A DNA stretch of 64,000 nt from Melanopsichium pennsylvanicum (Eukaryota; Basidiomycota; Ustilaginomycetes; Ustilaginales). How positions within the stretch are numbered: position 1 is the stretch's first letter; each line of letters begins with the position of its first letter. The notes under the pieces are model-generated. The model searched no databases, was not told where the DNA came from, and saw only the letters and a list, made by a program, of their open reading frames with translations. Location: positions 62,001 through 126,000 of the forward strand of contig OAPG01000017.1 of the NCBI GenBank assembly GCA_900208305.1. The letters run 5' to 3'. Positions 21,301 to 32,267 of the stretch are shown here, piece by piece. The translations under genes and the position numbers were made by a program.

Positions 21301-24300
21301 CAAGGAGATGGTCATGCTACCCTTACTCTACCCTGAAGTGTTCCAACGGTTCAAGGTCACCCCTCCACGCGGTGTCTTGTTCCACGGTCCACCCGGTACC
21401 GGTAAGACTCTCGTTGCGCGTGCTCTCGCCGCAAGCTGCAGCACCGAGGGGCAGCAGGTCAGCTTCTTCATGCGTAAAGGTGCTGATTGTCTCTCCAAAT
21501 GGGTGGGTGAAGCTGAGAGGCAGTTACGATTGCTGTTTGAGGAAGCAAGAAACTCGCAACCGAGCATCATCTTTTTCGATGAGATCGACGGTCTCGCTCC
21601 GGTCCGATCCAGCAAGCAAGATCAGATCCACGCCAGTATCGTCAGCACCATGCTTGCGCTCATGGACGGTATGGATGGACGTGGTCAGGTGGTGGTCATT
21701 GGAGCGACGAATCGACCTGACAGCGTCGATCCAGCACTGCGCCGTCCCGGCCGATTCGATCGAGAATTCTACTTCCCCCTACCCTCGTTGGAAGCGCGCA
21801 AGAGCATCATCAACATCCACACCCGCAAATGGGAGCCTCCTCTTGACGACAATTTCAAAGCGAGGCTGGCTGAAGTCACCAAGGGGTACGGTGGTGCGGA
21901 TCTTCGTGCCTTGTGTACCGAAGCTGCATTGAATGCCATCCAGAGGAGATACCCTCAGATCTACTCTACAACTGACCGACTTTTGTTGGACCCTGCATCG
22001 ATTCAAGTGGACGCGAAGGATTTCATGATGTCAGTCAACAAGATCGTCCCGTCCTCTGCCCGAGCTTCTGCCTCTGCCGCGGCACCGCTTCCCGAGCGAC
22101 TCGCTCCACTACTCGGATCCGTGGTTCAGAATGCTGTTCAGGTTCTCGACCGAATCCTGCCTCCTGTGTCCAAGCGCAATCCGTTGGAAGAAGCGCTGTG
22201 GGAAGACGACACTTTTGCCCCACAAGGTCTGAGCTCTGGTCTCTCTGCCGCAGACAAGCTTGCTGGTGATCGAGGATTTGGACGAGAGATGCTTCTTCAG
22301 AGCTTCGAAGCTCAACGGGTCTACCGCCCGCGCATGTTGGTGCATGGAGACGTTGGTATGGGTCAGAACACCGTCGGTGCTGCCCTCCTCCAACATCTTG
22401 AAGGATACCATGTGCAATCGCTTGACATTGGAACACTCCTCGGTGACAGCGCTCGGACACCAGAAGCAGCGATCATCCAGCTTTTTGTCGAAGCCAAACG
22501 TCACAAACCCAGCGTGCTCTACATTCCTTGTCTCGTCCACTGGTCGCGGTCCGTCTCCGAGTCGGTCAAGACTACGTTCAAGTCCTTGCTCGATGGTCTC
22601 ACCGATGCCGATCCGGTCATGCTTTTTGGTATCGCAGAAGCGCCGCTGAATGAGCTCGATGAAGAGGTGCTCTCCTGGTTCGACTTTCTCGATGACGACC
22701 TTGTATACATCCCGGCACCCTCCGAGCAATCCCGCCAAAAATTCTTCCAGGAGATCTTTGACCACGTCATCCGACCACCCACTGAGTTCCCTGATGCCCT
22801 TCCCCGTCGCAAGCGCCTGCTTGAAGACCTTCCCAAGGCCCCGCCACGTCCTCCCCGCAAGCTCACTCAAGCCGAACTTCAACAACAGGCAGACAACGAT
22901 GCGAAGCTGTTGGAGCACCTGAAATTCCGCTTGAACCCAGTATTGATGGAGTTGAGGAAAAAGTTCAAAAAGTTCACCAGGGATGTTTGGGATGAATACA
23001 ACCTGAGGGAGCTGACGCAGCAGTTTGAGTGGACGAGGGAGAAGGGCAAGATCATGATCAAACTTTGGTACTACAGGCCTGGCACGGCCGCAGCGAAGAG
23101 GGCGGAAGCTAATGCAGAATCGCAGGATGTCAGTGACATGCTCGAGACTGAGGCCGACGTAGCTGTGAAGCGGGGAATCACCGCCCAGCAGTTTATCGGG
23201 CCTCCTGCGGCCAGTATCACTGAGATCGATGGCGACGGTCAAGGCGAAGGTCTGCCTGCTGGGCAAGGTGTGGCCGCGGTGGAAAGTTGCGACGTCGAGA
23301 TGGCCAACGGCGACGCGACTGCTGCTGTCAACGGCGCCCAAGGCGTCGCTCATGTTGCAGAGGGTCAAGTCTCTGCCACCGATAGCGCCCTGTTCCCACC
23401 TCCAAGCTCTCAACCCAACGGCTTCACCGATGTGTCTGCTACCACTGTGGATGCTTCCAATGTCAATGCCGTTGTCGACCCAACAGTTGCCGCAGATCCG
23501 CCCTCGGCGGCCCCGGGCGATGTCTCCACCATCTCTGCCGCTAATGACAACTCGCCTTCCTACGAGGATCCCGATTATACGTACCGAACCATGCCCATCT
23601 GGACCACTAACTTGGAAAAGATGCAGAAGCGTCTGTACTACAACGGTTACCTCTCGTGCTCGTCGTTTATGGAAGACATTCAAAAGATTGTCGAGAACGC
23701 CGAAGAAGCGGCAGAGGTGGATCAAGATCGAGTTTTCAAGGCTCACCAGCTAAGGAATCTGGCGATCGTATTGATGGATCAGTACATTGATGCCGGATTT
23801 AGGGAAGAGTGTGATCGAATGGCGTTGAGGCAGAGGGCTAGGGAGGAAGAGGCGAGGCAAGCGACTGAGATGGCCAAGTTGAGTGCGCAAGAGGCGGCGG
23901 AGAAAAAGGCCGAGTCTGCGAAGGGCGAGAGGCAGAGTAACCGGATTGCTGGCAAGGAGCCCGAGTTGGGAGCGTTGGAAGGGGGGGAAAGAGGATACAA
24001 GAGGCAGAGGAGTGTTAGTGCACAAGTTGTAGAAGGTGAACAGGGTGGTGCGATTGAACAAGAGCGGGAAGGAGCAGCGGCTCCAAAGGGTTCAAAGGAC
24101 GTTGTTGTGGTCGATGGTGATGAAGAAGAAGCACGTAAACGTGTTCGCTTGGTGTCTCCTTCTGCGCAAAACGCTGTCAATGCCATCACCAACACTGTCG
24201 CTCCCATCGAAGTTGACAATGGTGATGTCACTCGTGCTGCTCTCAGCACCCTCGCCACCACCTCTTCCGGCGCTGACACTGTCAATGGAACAGAAAATCA

Positions 24301-24649
24301 ACCCAACACCACCCCCGCCGCTGCCGCTGAGTCCGGTACTTCGACCACCACCGCCACCACCACTACTCAGCCTCCTGGTCAAGTCGAACAACAACAACTG
24401 GAATCATACCATCTTCCACTTACGTACGATTCGATTGCATACCGAAACCTGTGCATACAAATGGTGGAGAACACACGCGGATCCAACGTTGATCAACTGT
24501 CGAGGTTGAGAGCCGCGTGTTTCAATGCGATTTGGCAACATCGATCGGATTGGAACCGAGATGGTTTGATTCAAAAGTTGGTTGATATTAATCAAACGAG
24601 TAAAGTGGCTGTTGAGAGGGAAAGGAAGAGACGGACAATTTATTCGTAG
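18309..24649 (+). CDS. YTA7: Yta7/ATAD2-type AAA ATPase with divergent bromodomain, two exons
   Basis: Exons are 18309-19874 and 20150-24649, with a GTAAGC...CCTCAG intron of 275 bp (phase 0). The product has 2,021 residues. The N-terminal 500 residues are Gln/Asn/His-rich and then basic/acidic. Residues of about 525-700 are strongly acidic. AAA1 has 'GPPGTGKT' near residue 934 and 'FFDEIDGL' near 995, plus 'GATNRPDSVDPALRRPGRFD'. AAA2 is degenerate ('GDVGMGQNT' near 1252, without the Lys of Walker A). A divergent bromodomain is split: 'LRKKFKKFTRDVWDEY' and, after a variable acidic loop, 'LEKMQKRLYYNGYLSCSSFMEDIQKI' (about 1655-1735). Known members (Yta7, Abo1, ATAD2) are nuclear hexamers that remove or load H3-H4 and set heterochromatin limits. 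The extra length comes from low-complexity segments, including a CAG-encoded Gln run at 18930-18975. Confidence 0.93.
18928..18976 (+). repeat. CAG/CAA repeat inside the YTA7-type gene
   Basis: An almost pure CAG/CAA run encoding about 16 Gln in the N-terminal disordered region. Length variation between strains is likely. Confidence 0.85.
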
Positions 24650-25582
24650 GTTTGAAGCCAGAAGGGAGCGCGGACTGGCACATGTCATCACGGATCAGCT
24701 GCCCACCTCCCAGCACCTAGCGTGATACATAGGTCAAGTCAACTCAAGGCATAAAGTGGATCTCCCTTGGCAAAATTGGGGTGTTATTTTCTTTTCTTGT
24801 TACATTACGTTACTCTGTTTGACCCTTTAGGTTTTGAATAGCCAAATTGACAGTTACTGTTGTCAATAATATAAGATGTAAGAAGTTGGTTGGCCAACGA
24901 ATCAACTGAGTGTCTATGTGTGTGTCTATATGTGTGTCTATATGTGTGTCTATATGTGTGTCTATGTGTGTGTCTATGTGTGTGTCTATGTGTGTCAAGT
25001 TTGACTGAGAAGAAAGAGTTGCGATTGCAATCTCGTTGACCTTTGACACGATCAAGCTGCTGTAGCTCTCTGTCTCTCTGTCTCTCTCTCTCTCTTCTCT
25101 TCTCCTTTGCCTTCGATTTGCGTCAAAGTAACATGCGACTGTCGACAGAATCCCTTGAGTTTTATAATCTAATTTAAGAAAACAGCAAACAAATACAACT
25201 CTTGACAAAACCCCCAACCCGAGTACACCACACCCTCTTCCTTCCCCCAACCCCTTTTTTTTGTGACATGGCATTCCATCAACACACACATAAGTTTACT
25301 CTCTTACACAAACAGAAGCAGCAAATGCAACTCTTAACCCTCCCCATCCCAAAAAAGAGAGAAGAAAAGAAAGAAGAAGAAAAAAGGCGTTTTGCAATCA
25401 TTGCTTGGATTCTTTTGCCCATTACAACAAGGTCACTACGTTCAGAAAACACGAATTCCCCCTGGCACAAAAGCCAACATATAATGTCATTTACTGTACA
25501 GATTAAAACTCCATCACAACTTACTCTCTCTGAGAAGTCCCGTCACTCCCCCCCCCACCCCAAAAAAAACACACACTTAATG
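24650..25582. other. intergenic region between convergent genes
   Basis: 3' flanks of the YTA7-type gene and the RhoGAP gene, with a 12-bp minisatellite (24908-24998) and a TC tract (25070-25102). The rest is A/C-rich. No gene seen. Confidence 0.5.
24908..24998 (+). repeat. 12-bp minisatellite
   Basis: Seven to eight head-to-tail copies of 'tgtgtgtctata' and its variant ending 'tatg', in the 3' flank between two convergent genes. Confidence 0.88.
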
Positions 25583-28500
25583 TTAATCATCTTCAGCCTC
25601 AACCACCTCGCTAAGTTCTCTTCTGACACATTTGCCCCTTACTGATTCGACTCCGCCACCATCACCACTGCTACTGCCCTTCGGGGAGGATGGGGGACGT
25701 TCATTGGAGTCACCACTGATTGCACCTCCAAACACTATTGCTGACTCTGTTCCCACAGCCTTTGCGCTACTTTCACTAATTGCGTCTCGCTCCTTCACCA
25801 CTACCGATGTTGCAAGTGATGACGATGATGATGGTAATGCATCGGTACCACCACAGCTAGTGAATGTGGCTGTAGCGTTCTCTCCATTGATCACCACTCC
25901 ACTCAACTGCGACACTAACCGCTCTGTATCCGCTTCTACCCCTCCACTCGATTCGCTTGCACTGGTGAGAGTGGGAGTGGTGCTTACACCCAAACCCGAT
26001 ATCCCCCTCATAACACCCGCACTAGTGGTAGCAGCAGTGACGGGTGGAGTGAGAGGGGTGAAGCTTGCCCTAAGGTTGTTGTTACTACCTCCTAATCTAC
26101 CTTTGGTTAAACGCAACGATCCCGAACTGTTTCTCGCAATTGTGTTGCTATTGTTGATTCGATGTTGTCCGAACCCCAAAGATGCACGATATGCTTCCCT
26201 AGTAGATGCTGTACTACGATTCGTGATTCCAGATCGTCGATCCTCCTCCCCATCACCAGCATCATCATGATCGTCATCATTGTTATCTTGACTCCCTGTC
26301 ACACCAGTGAGTTTGTTGATGTTGGCGTGGATGGTGGTCATTGGCGTACCCCATGTTGAAAAGGAGAAATCACTCGAACTCGCACCACTCTCATCCCTTC
26401 GATGCCCAAGCTGCTGCTGTTGACGTTGAAATCCACCATTGAGACCAGAGGATGCAGGAGGCGTATCATAAATCCCACTCGGCAAACGACGAGACTTGAC
26501 CGAGACCGAAGGCGATGCGCCACCACCACCGCCCAAACTCGTCGCGTCCCGAACCAACCCATCCACCAACCCCTGCACCGTGTTGACGGGAGCAGTGAAC
26601 GAAACTTCGTCAAAGATCTCATAGTACCTCTCTATGCAGAACCTCAGAATCGAACCCAGAGTAGTGTTGTGATGGCTTTGGGCTTCGATCGAGTTCGAGA
26701 TGCTTGCTTTTCGCATGCGTGGAAGATTTGGCGTGGTCATTGTCGTGGTCGTCGTGGTCATTGTTGGAATTGCTGTTGTTTGTGGGGATGTAGACATAGA
26801 AGAAATACCGTCGACGCGACAAATCATAACATCCTTGATCGCATTACCACTCGCGACCAAGTTGGGAGCAATCACCGTCGCAAGGTTGGCCGCATCCATC
26901 TTGTTGGTCTCCTTGTACAGAGCCACTTTGTGCAGCATCTCGAGCACATACGACAAGAGAAGTCCGGCCGAAGCCGGTTCGATGGCTGGCAACAGCCTGG
27001 TACGTAGATACTCGATGGTTTCTTGTGCCTGTCCCGCATCGTCACTTCCGCTCAACGGTGGGTAGGGACAAGCTCGGATCATGCCGTACATGCTAGCAGG
27101 GAAGATGGGTCTGCGCAAAGATCGTATGAATACTTTGAGCAGTACGGCTGGAATGTGTGGATCGCGATATTGTTCCAAACTGACTGGGTGACCTCGATCG
27201 TAGCTCTCCTGTGCGGTTCGGAGCAGAGCCGAGGAAGGCGAACGGCGGAAAATGCCTTCAACTTGTGCCGGTCGAATACCGTCAAAGTCGCCCAGGATCG
27301 CCTCGACGCAGTCTCGAACCACACGCGGAACTCCACCGCTTTCACCGTACTCTCCCATGAGTGTGACCAGGTCGACACCAAAAACTTTTTCCCCCGTCCC
27401 GACCGCACTGCCACCATCGGTAGAGTTTCTGCTCGGTGGCAGAGTGAGGTTCTTCTCGTAACGGGTATTCCACTGAAGCACCTCGGGTGGAATATCGATC
27501 TGCGTCAACGGCACATGCTCCGCCAACGCCGACAGTGTGTACAGCTGCGACACCTTTTTGTTAAACTTGGGCGAGACAAAGTACGCTCCGGTGTTGACGA
27601 ACTGCAAAAGCGAGCGCGTGAAGAACGTCGGATGGATAATGTAGATCTTTTTGAGATTCTTGCGGAATCTTCGATCCAGCCGGCGGTACGCTCGCCAAAT
27701 CCAGTTCCATCCGGGTCTATGATGGCCTCCACCAGCAAAGTAAATGACAGTATAGTCGTTCTCCACAAACAGGTCCATAATGTCCATGATGCGATCCAGC
27801 AACGCATCATAATCGACCTGCTTGGGGTCGGGTAGACTACATGCGGCGAGGACCACCATGGGCCTGGTTTCGTAGTCCAATCCAGCTTGGAAGACAATCC
27901 TGCGCACGTACGAGTCGAGCTTTTCGGCCCGAGCAAGCGCTTCACTCCAACCCGCCGCCGGCCGAGATTGTGTAGCCGCAGCTGAAGGCGAAGTGGAATG
28001 GTCAGAAGCTGCGGGCCAGAGAAAACCCGAACCGGAACGAAGTTTGCTGGTCGAAGGTTTGGATTGGAGTCGTGAGAGGGTCGCGTATGCTCCACTGGGA
28101 GATTCGTCTGTGAGCGACGGCGATGCTGGTGGCAGATCGCGAAACTGGCCTCGCGGAGAAGCGGGCGAGCGTGACGCTGGAGTCTGAGGAAGTGAGTCGA
28201 GATCTTCAAAGATGCCTGCGAGCGGTCGACGACGCGGCGAGCCAGTAGGCGAGAGACGTGGACTCACCACTGTCTCGCTTCGCCTTTGTAGCAGAACTTG
28301 AGGCTGTACACTCAAAGTGCCTTGAGTCTTCTTGTCTCGGCCCTCGATCTTCTCAACTTTGTTTTCCGCTGCTGCTTCGAGAGGAGCCGAAATGTTAAAC
28401 GGGATTGCACCTCTAGCCCGACTCGGCTTTGGCGCACGTGATGGAGATGCCGACTTTCGAATCGTCGACGACGTATTTTGCCGGCCTGCTGCGGGGCCCC

Positions 28501-28825
28501 AGCTGAGAAGGTTACCCCAACCGCCGGGGATGGACGGGTTGGGTGATTCTGCTGTTGTTTGAGAAGACGAAAAAGGTGAGTGAAGTCGAGATGGACCGCT
28601 GTCGTGCTGCTGCTGCTCTTGATGATTATAGGTGCCCCACAGCGATGCAAAGACATTGGAGAGGGTGCCTGCTGCCGTGCGGTAACCGGCTGCAGGCGTA
28701 TGCTGGCCCGAAGGCGTGGATATGTGAGTGTTGAAGCCAGAAGTACCAGGAGAGTCTTGCTCTGGGTCAAAGCTTGGATGATGTGGTTGTGATGGTGAAG
28801 CCATGGTTGCGACGATGGCGGTCAT
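25583..28825 (-). CDS. Rho GTPase-activating protein with CRAL-TRIO (Sec14-like) domain
   Basis: An intron-free 1,080-residue frame from the ATG at 28825. Residues 1-290 are Ser/Pro-rich and disordered. Residues of about 300-455 form a CRAL-TRIO domain as in p50RhoGAP ('LVENDYTVIYFAGGGHH'-like strand, 'LKKIYIIHPTFFTRSLLQF', 'VSQLYTLSALAEHVPL'). Residues of about 482-700 form a RhoGAP domain ('FGVDLVTLM', 'GIRPAQVEGIFRRSPS' with the catalytic arginine finger at Arg527 or Arg528, 'IPAVLLKVFIRSLRRP', 'NKMDAANLATVIAPNLV'). The remaining 380 residues are Ser/Gly-rich. The layout matches ARHGAP1 and the yeast Ecm25-type proteins, which stimulate GTP hydrolysis by Cdc42/Rho GTPases at membranes and help set polar growth. 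The target GTPase is not decidable here. The first Met is used; a second Met seven residues on is equally possible. Confidence 0.92.
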   Translation of the reverse strand: MTAIVATMASPSQPHHPSFDPEQDSPGTSGFNTHISTPSGQHTPAAGYRTAAGTLSNVFASLWGTYNHQEQQQHDSGPSRLHSPFSSSQTTAESPNPSIPGGWGNLLSWGPAAGRQNTSSTIRKSASPSRAPKPSRARGAIPFNISAPLEAAAENKVEKIEGRDKKTQGTLSVQPQVLLQRRSETVVSPRLSPTGSPRRRPLAGIFEDLDSLPQTPASRSPASPRGQFRDLPPASPSLTDESPSGAYATLSRLQSKPSTSKLRSGSGFLWPAASDHSTSPSAAATQSRPAAGWSEALARAEKLDSYVRRIVFQAGLDYETRPMVVLAACSLPDPKQVDYDALLDRIMDIMDLFVENDYTVIYFAGGGHHRPGWNWIWRAYRRLDRRFRKNLKKIYIIHPTFFTRSLLQFVNTGAYFVSPKFNKKVSQLYTLSALAEHVPLTQIDIPPEVLQWNTRYEKNLTLPPSRNSTDGGSAVGTGEKVFGVDLVTLMGEYGESGGVPRVVRDCVEAILGDFDGIRPAQVEGIFRRSPSSALLRTAQESYDRGHPVSLEQYRDPHIPAVLLKVFIRSLRRPIFPASMYGMIRACPYPPLSGSDDAGQAQETIEYLRTRLLPAIEPASAGLLLSYVLEMLHKVALYKETNKMDAANLATVIAPNLVASGNAIKDVMICRVDGISSMSTSPQTTAIPTMTTTTTTMTTPNLPRMRKASISNSIEAQSHHNTTLGSILRFCIERYYEIFDEVSFTAPVNTVQGLVDGLVRDATSLGGGGGASPSVSVKSRRLPSGIYDTPPASSGLNGGFQRQQQQLGHRRDESGASSSDFSFSTWGTPMTTIHANINKLTGVTGSQDNNDDDHDDAGDGEEDRRSGITNRSTASTREAYRASLGFGQHRINNSNTIARNSSGSLRLTKGRLGGSNNNLRASFTPLTPPVTAATTSAGVMRGISGLGVSTTPTLTSASESSGGVEADTERLVSQLSGVVINGENATATFTSCGGTDALPSSSSSLATSVVVKERDAISESSAKAVGTESAIVFGGAISGDSNERPPSSPKGSSSGDGGGVESVRGKCVRRELSEVVEAEDD

Positions 28826-30614
28826 GGAGGCAGCAGCGAAGGTAGTTGGTTGGTCGACTGCTCGGATGAGGCGGCAGTGCTCTGGATGGCGGTTGCGGTG
28901 TAGTCTGTGTACTACTCTAAGGACTGACTATACGGCCTGACTTCAGTGGTATTCCGTGGCTATGGGTATTGTTGTAGCTGATGACGGAGATGAGATCGGG
29001 ATGGCACCTTTTTGGCGCTCGAGAATGGTAGGATCGCTAGTTGGGTTGCGCGTCGCTTCGTGGGATCTCTTGAGCATGTACCGGGCTTCGTGGCAAGACG
29101 AAACAGTGAACGCGATGAAGTACGAGTCGTGTCTGTGCCTCATGAAGATTCGAAAGGCAGATAGATGGTGATGAGAAGGAAAGGGTGACGCGCAAGTACC
29201 ATATACCCCCACACCTTTGAGCCATATGGAACAGGAAGTGGAGCGAAGGTGCCAACACGGGGTTGGGCTTGCTTGAGTTTCTTTTTTTCTGTTATTTTTT
29301 TTTTCTCTTTCTTGTTATTTGTTTTGGCGGCAACTCAGCTCGGTGTGAGGAAAGCAGGCATGTTTGATGCAAGTGTTGCAGCGATTGTGCAGACAAAGAG
29401 GAGGAGTGTGGGTGAGCATATGGAGCGTGAATTTGGGCGAATTGGGAGTGTGTCACGACGCGGGCGCGTCAAACTGCCTGTGTCTCAGCTGGGACCCTGA
29501 AATCGTAAGGGGCGCCCAACATACCGATACCTTGACCCTGCTTGTTTGTAACTTGAAGCTCAGCTCGTCTGCCCGCCTCTGCCACAGAGCTCACTTGGAG
29601 CTGAGAGAATATTATCGATGCATCACGAGCAAGTCAGGGTCGATGCCGTGAGCTTTTTGTGGTAGTTCTGCCCTCCGAAGCTGCAGTGCGAGTGTCATCG
29701 GTCTATTCGGGTCATAGGTATCACTGCCGATGAGACAAGAAAAAAAGGGTCGTGACGGTATCAAGTTCACGATTCAGCCCTTTCTGCTTAGCGAGATTTG
29801 TTGGGGATTCGCAAGGGCCGAACGGCGATGTCAGATGTAACTGATTGACATGTTCAACAGCGGGAGGACGCCGATGTAAGGATTGGGCTTTCCTAGGACC
29901 ATTTTTAGAGCTAGGCATTTGGTCTCGTGATATGCAGTATAGCACTTGCGTGAGCACTGAGCACTGAGCACTGAGCACTTCAGAAGAGCACCATAGTACA
30001 TACTTGACGTATTGCAACTGACAAATGTGTCACACTACAGCATCATTTAGCGAAAGAGTGGCACCGTGCTCTTTCTTGTCGATTGCTCGTCCAGTCCATG
30101 ATGAGCATGTCCCTGTGAGCCACGTGAGCATATACCAAACACCAATCAAGAGCTGAATAGCCTGGGCTAAGGTACAGCCAGAGCCCCACGCGTCGCTGTC
30201 ACGCTTCCCGTCCATCGAAAAATTCGACCAAGACGCCAGGCACACGACGACTTAAAGGTTCTCACGCCGCCAACAAAAATAGGGGCTGCCAACGAAATTG
30301 CCCTCACTCTACAAACTCCTGTGAAGCATTTGAACGTGACACCCGTGAAGCTCTCTATCCCACAAGATGTGCACAAGTGAAGGGCTTTCGGTGTTTCAAG
30401 ACTCTAATACACACTTGAGAACCAGATGATCCCATATCGTTTGTGATGGCTGCGGTTGTTGGGATCAAGCGAATCTCACTTTGGCATTGAACGAGGTGGG
30501 ATGTACTAAACATTCGGATACTCAACGCTGTAGAGTATCACGTCACACCTGACAGTATTGCTATGACTTGGTTCGCTATATTGTACCATACATACGTACG
30601 TTAGAATTGGTTAG
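28826..30614. other. large intergenic region (1.8 kb)
   Basis: Promoter of the RhoGAP gene (28826 upward) and 3' flank of the MFS gene. Short open frames are not protein-like. A 10-bp direct repeat ('gagcactgag', about 29956-29980) is present. I see no tRNA, no rRNA and no recognisable gene. Confidence 0.45.
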
Positions 30615-32267
30615 TCACCCACGCCCGACGTCCATCTTTCGCCACATGAACCCAATCAAACAGGCCCCTACCAACGTCACCAAGACTTCCAATCCCACAA
30701 TCCCAAACTGTCCCACTTGAAACACGGTCGATCCCCACAACGCACCCGAGATCCTTCCACTATAGTTACTCAGTTGAATCACCGTACTCGTCAACCCATT
30801 GTACTTTGCTGGCACCTGTTTGCTCAACAGCGACAATGTCACTGTCGTCAACATGTTATACCCTAACGCCACTAGGAACCAACTTGTAAAGAAGCTTCCA
30901 AAGTTCAAACTCGTCAGGCCTTCCAACTTCGTCACCGTACTATGTGCGGGAGATTCCAATGCACCCATATGTAACGACAGACCAAGTAAGCCGAAGAGGA
31001 GACCGGCAACGAGTATGAGACGATCCTGAATGTACTTTGCAAAGAAGACAAGTGCAAAAAGGATGGGCATGGTTGCAAGGCCACCCAAAGCGATGACGTT
31101 ACCAGAATTGTACTCGCTCCAATGGAAGTGTAAAGCGCCAAAGATGGGAATATTGGCTTCCCAAGCTCCTAAACACAGGAAGTTGACCATGCTGAACCAA
31201 CACATGGTTGCTACCGAGAATTTTTGCGTGGCGTTGAGATCGCGCATCATGCTACGTAGTGTGGGGGGTGCTTCTTCTTGTCCTACTTCTATGGTTCGTG
31301 GTGAGTCCTTGTTCGATCGCAGTGATGTGCCGTTGTTGGCACTTGCTGGGAGAGGGAGATGGGATAGTTCGACTTGATCTGCATGCTGCTGTGTCGGACC
31401 GACCACTGGATCCTTGAAGGAGATGTAAGTTACAAGGAAAAACATCGCAAAAACGCCTGCCATAAGCCATCCGGATGCAGTAAATCCATTCCATAGCTTG
31501 CTCTCCGTCGTCATCGGTCTCACCCGTTCACTCAACAATCCACCTACAAATGGGCCCACTGCCATGCCTCCAACTTGCGTGGTCACCAGACATGCACTCA
31601 TCATAGTCCTCTTACTCGTTCCAACCACGGCAGCATCTGTCATGTACTTTTTGACATACATCCAACTAACGAACCCAGCTCCGAGAATAATCCTACCCAA
31701 AAACATGAGCCATGCTGTATCCGCCGCTCCAGCCAAAGCATAAACGATTTCGCCAACAAGAATGCAGATGCAAGAAAACAGGATAGGTAAGCGATACACT
31801 CGAGAGTATTTCCTGGAGAAAGGGATCAGAAAGAGACCAGCGACCAAGGTAGAAATGCCAATGGTGAGGCCAGAAAACCAGGTAGATGCACCGAGAGCAT
31901 TGGCGTAGGCGGCAGAGGTGGGGACAATGATAAAGAATGTCATGTTGAGTAGAAGGTTTAGAGTGAGAATGATGGCACTCTGTGATATTGCGGGGATGTG
32001 GTCGGGTGGTACGGTAGGGTACGAGACAGTGGTGGATGTTAAGCTACCAGAGATTGGAGCCATTGCCAACTCGACGCTGTTCACTTCGGGTACATTTGAG
32101 AGCAGGTCGGTGCTGGAAAGCTGTTTCTTGTCGTCCATAGCATCGACCCTGGTGTGTGGGATCGGCGTTATAGTATCGTCGGAGCGGCGGCAGTGAGCCG
32201 TGCCGATCAAGGCGGTGGACGACATCCTGTTCGAGGTCATGCTCGTTTCGACCGCGTCGGCCATCAT
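30615..32267 (-). CDS. major facilitator superfamily transporter, 12 membrane segments
   Basis: A 550-residue intron-free frame from the ATG at 32267 (a second Met follows immediately). After a polar N-terminus of about 105 residues there are twelve hydrophobic segments in two groups of six, with a central loop of about 70 residues (roughly 295-350) rich in Ser, Asn and Asp. Segment 4 has the MFS-type 'FLGRIILGAGFVSWMYVKKYM', and segment 5 'TQVGGMAVGPFVGGLL' resembles motif C. The loop between segments 2 and 3 has 'PFSRKYSRVYRLPILF', the basic motif A region. The layout is closest to the MFSD8/SPX-MFS type of vacuolar or lysosomal carriers, but the substrate cannot be told from sequence. Neighbours give no hint. 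Confidence 0.82.
   Translation of the reverse strand: MMADAVETSMTSNRMSSTALIGTAHCRRSDDTITPIPHTRVDAMDDKKQLSSTDLLSNVPEVNSVELAMAPISGSLTSTTVSYPTVPPDHIPAISQSAIILTLNLLLNMTFFIIVPTSAAYANALGASTWFSGLTIGISTLVAGLFLIPFSRKYSRVYRLPILFSCICILVGEIVYALAGAADTAWLMFLGRIILGAGFVSWMYVKKYMTDAAVVGTSKRTMMSACLVTTQVGGMAVGPFVGGLLSERVRPMTTESKLWNGFTASGWLMAGVFAMFFLVTYISFKDPVVGPTQQHADQVELSHLPLPASANNGTSLRSNKDSPRTIEVGQEEAPPTLRSMMRDLNATQKFSVATMCWFSMVNFLCLGAWEANIPIFGALHFHWSEYNSGNVIALGGLATMPILFALVFFAKYIQDRLILVAGLLFGLLGLSLHMGALESPAHSTVTKLEGLTSLNFGSFFTSWFLVALGYNMLTTVTLSLLSKQVPAKYNGLTSTVIQLSNYSGRISGALWGSTVFQVGQFGIVGLEVLVTLVGACLIGFMWRKMDVGRG

Noticed and set aside
22109..23746. A 545-codon minus-strand gene inside the YTA7-type gene
   Set aside because: It is the mirror of a GC-rich coding frame; the plus strand has AAA and bromodomain motifs.
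24908..24998. CRISPR-like array
   Set aside because: The units are contiguous 12-mers without spacers in a eukaryotic genome; it is a minisatellite.
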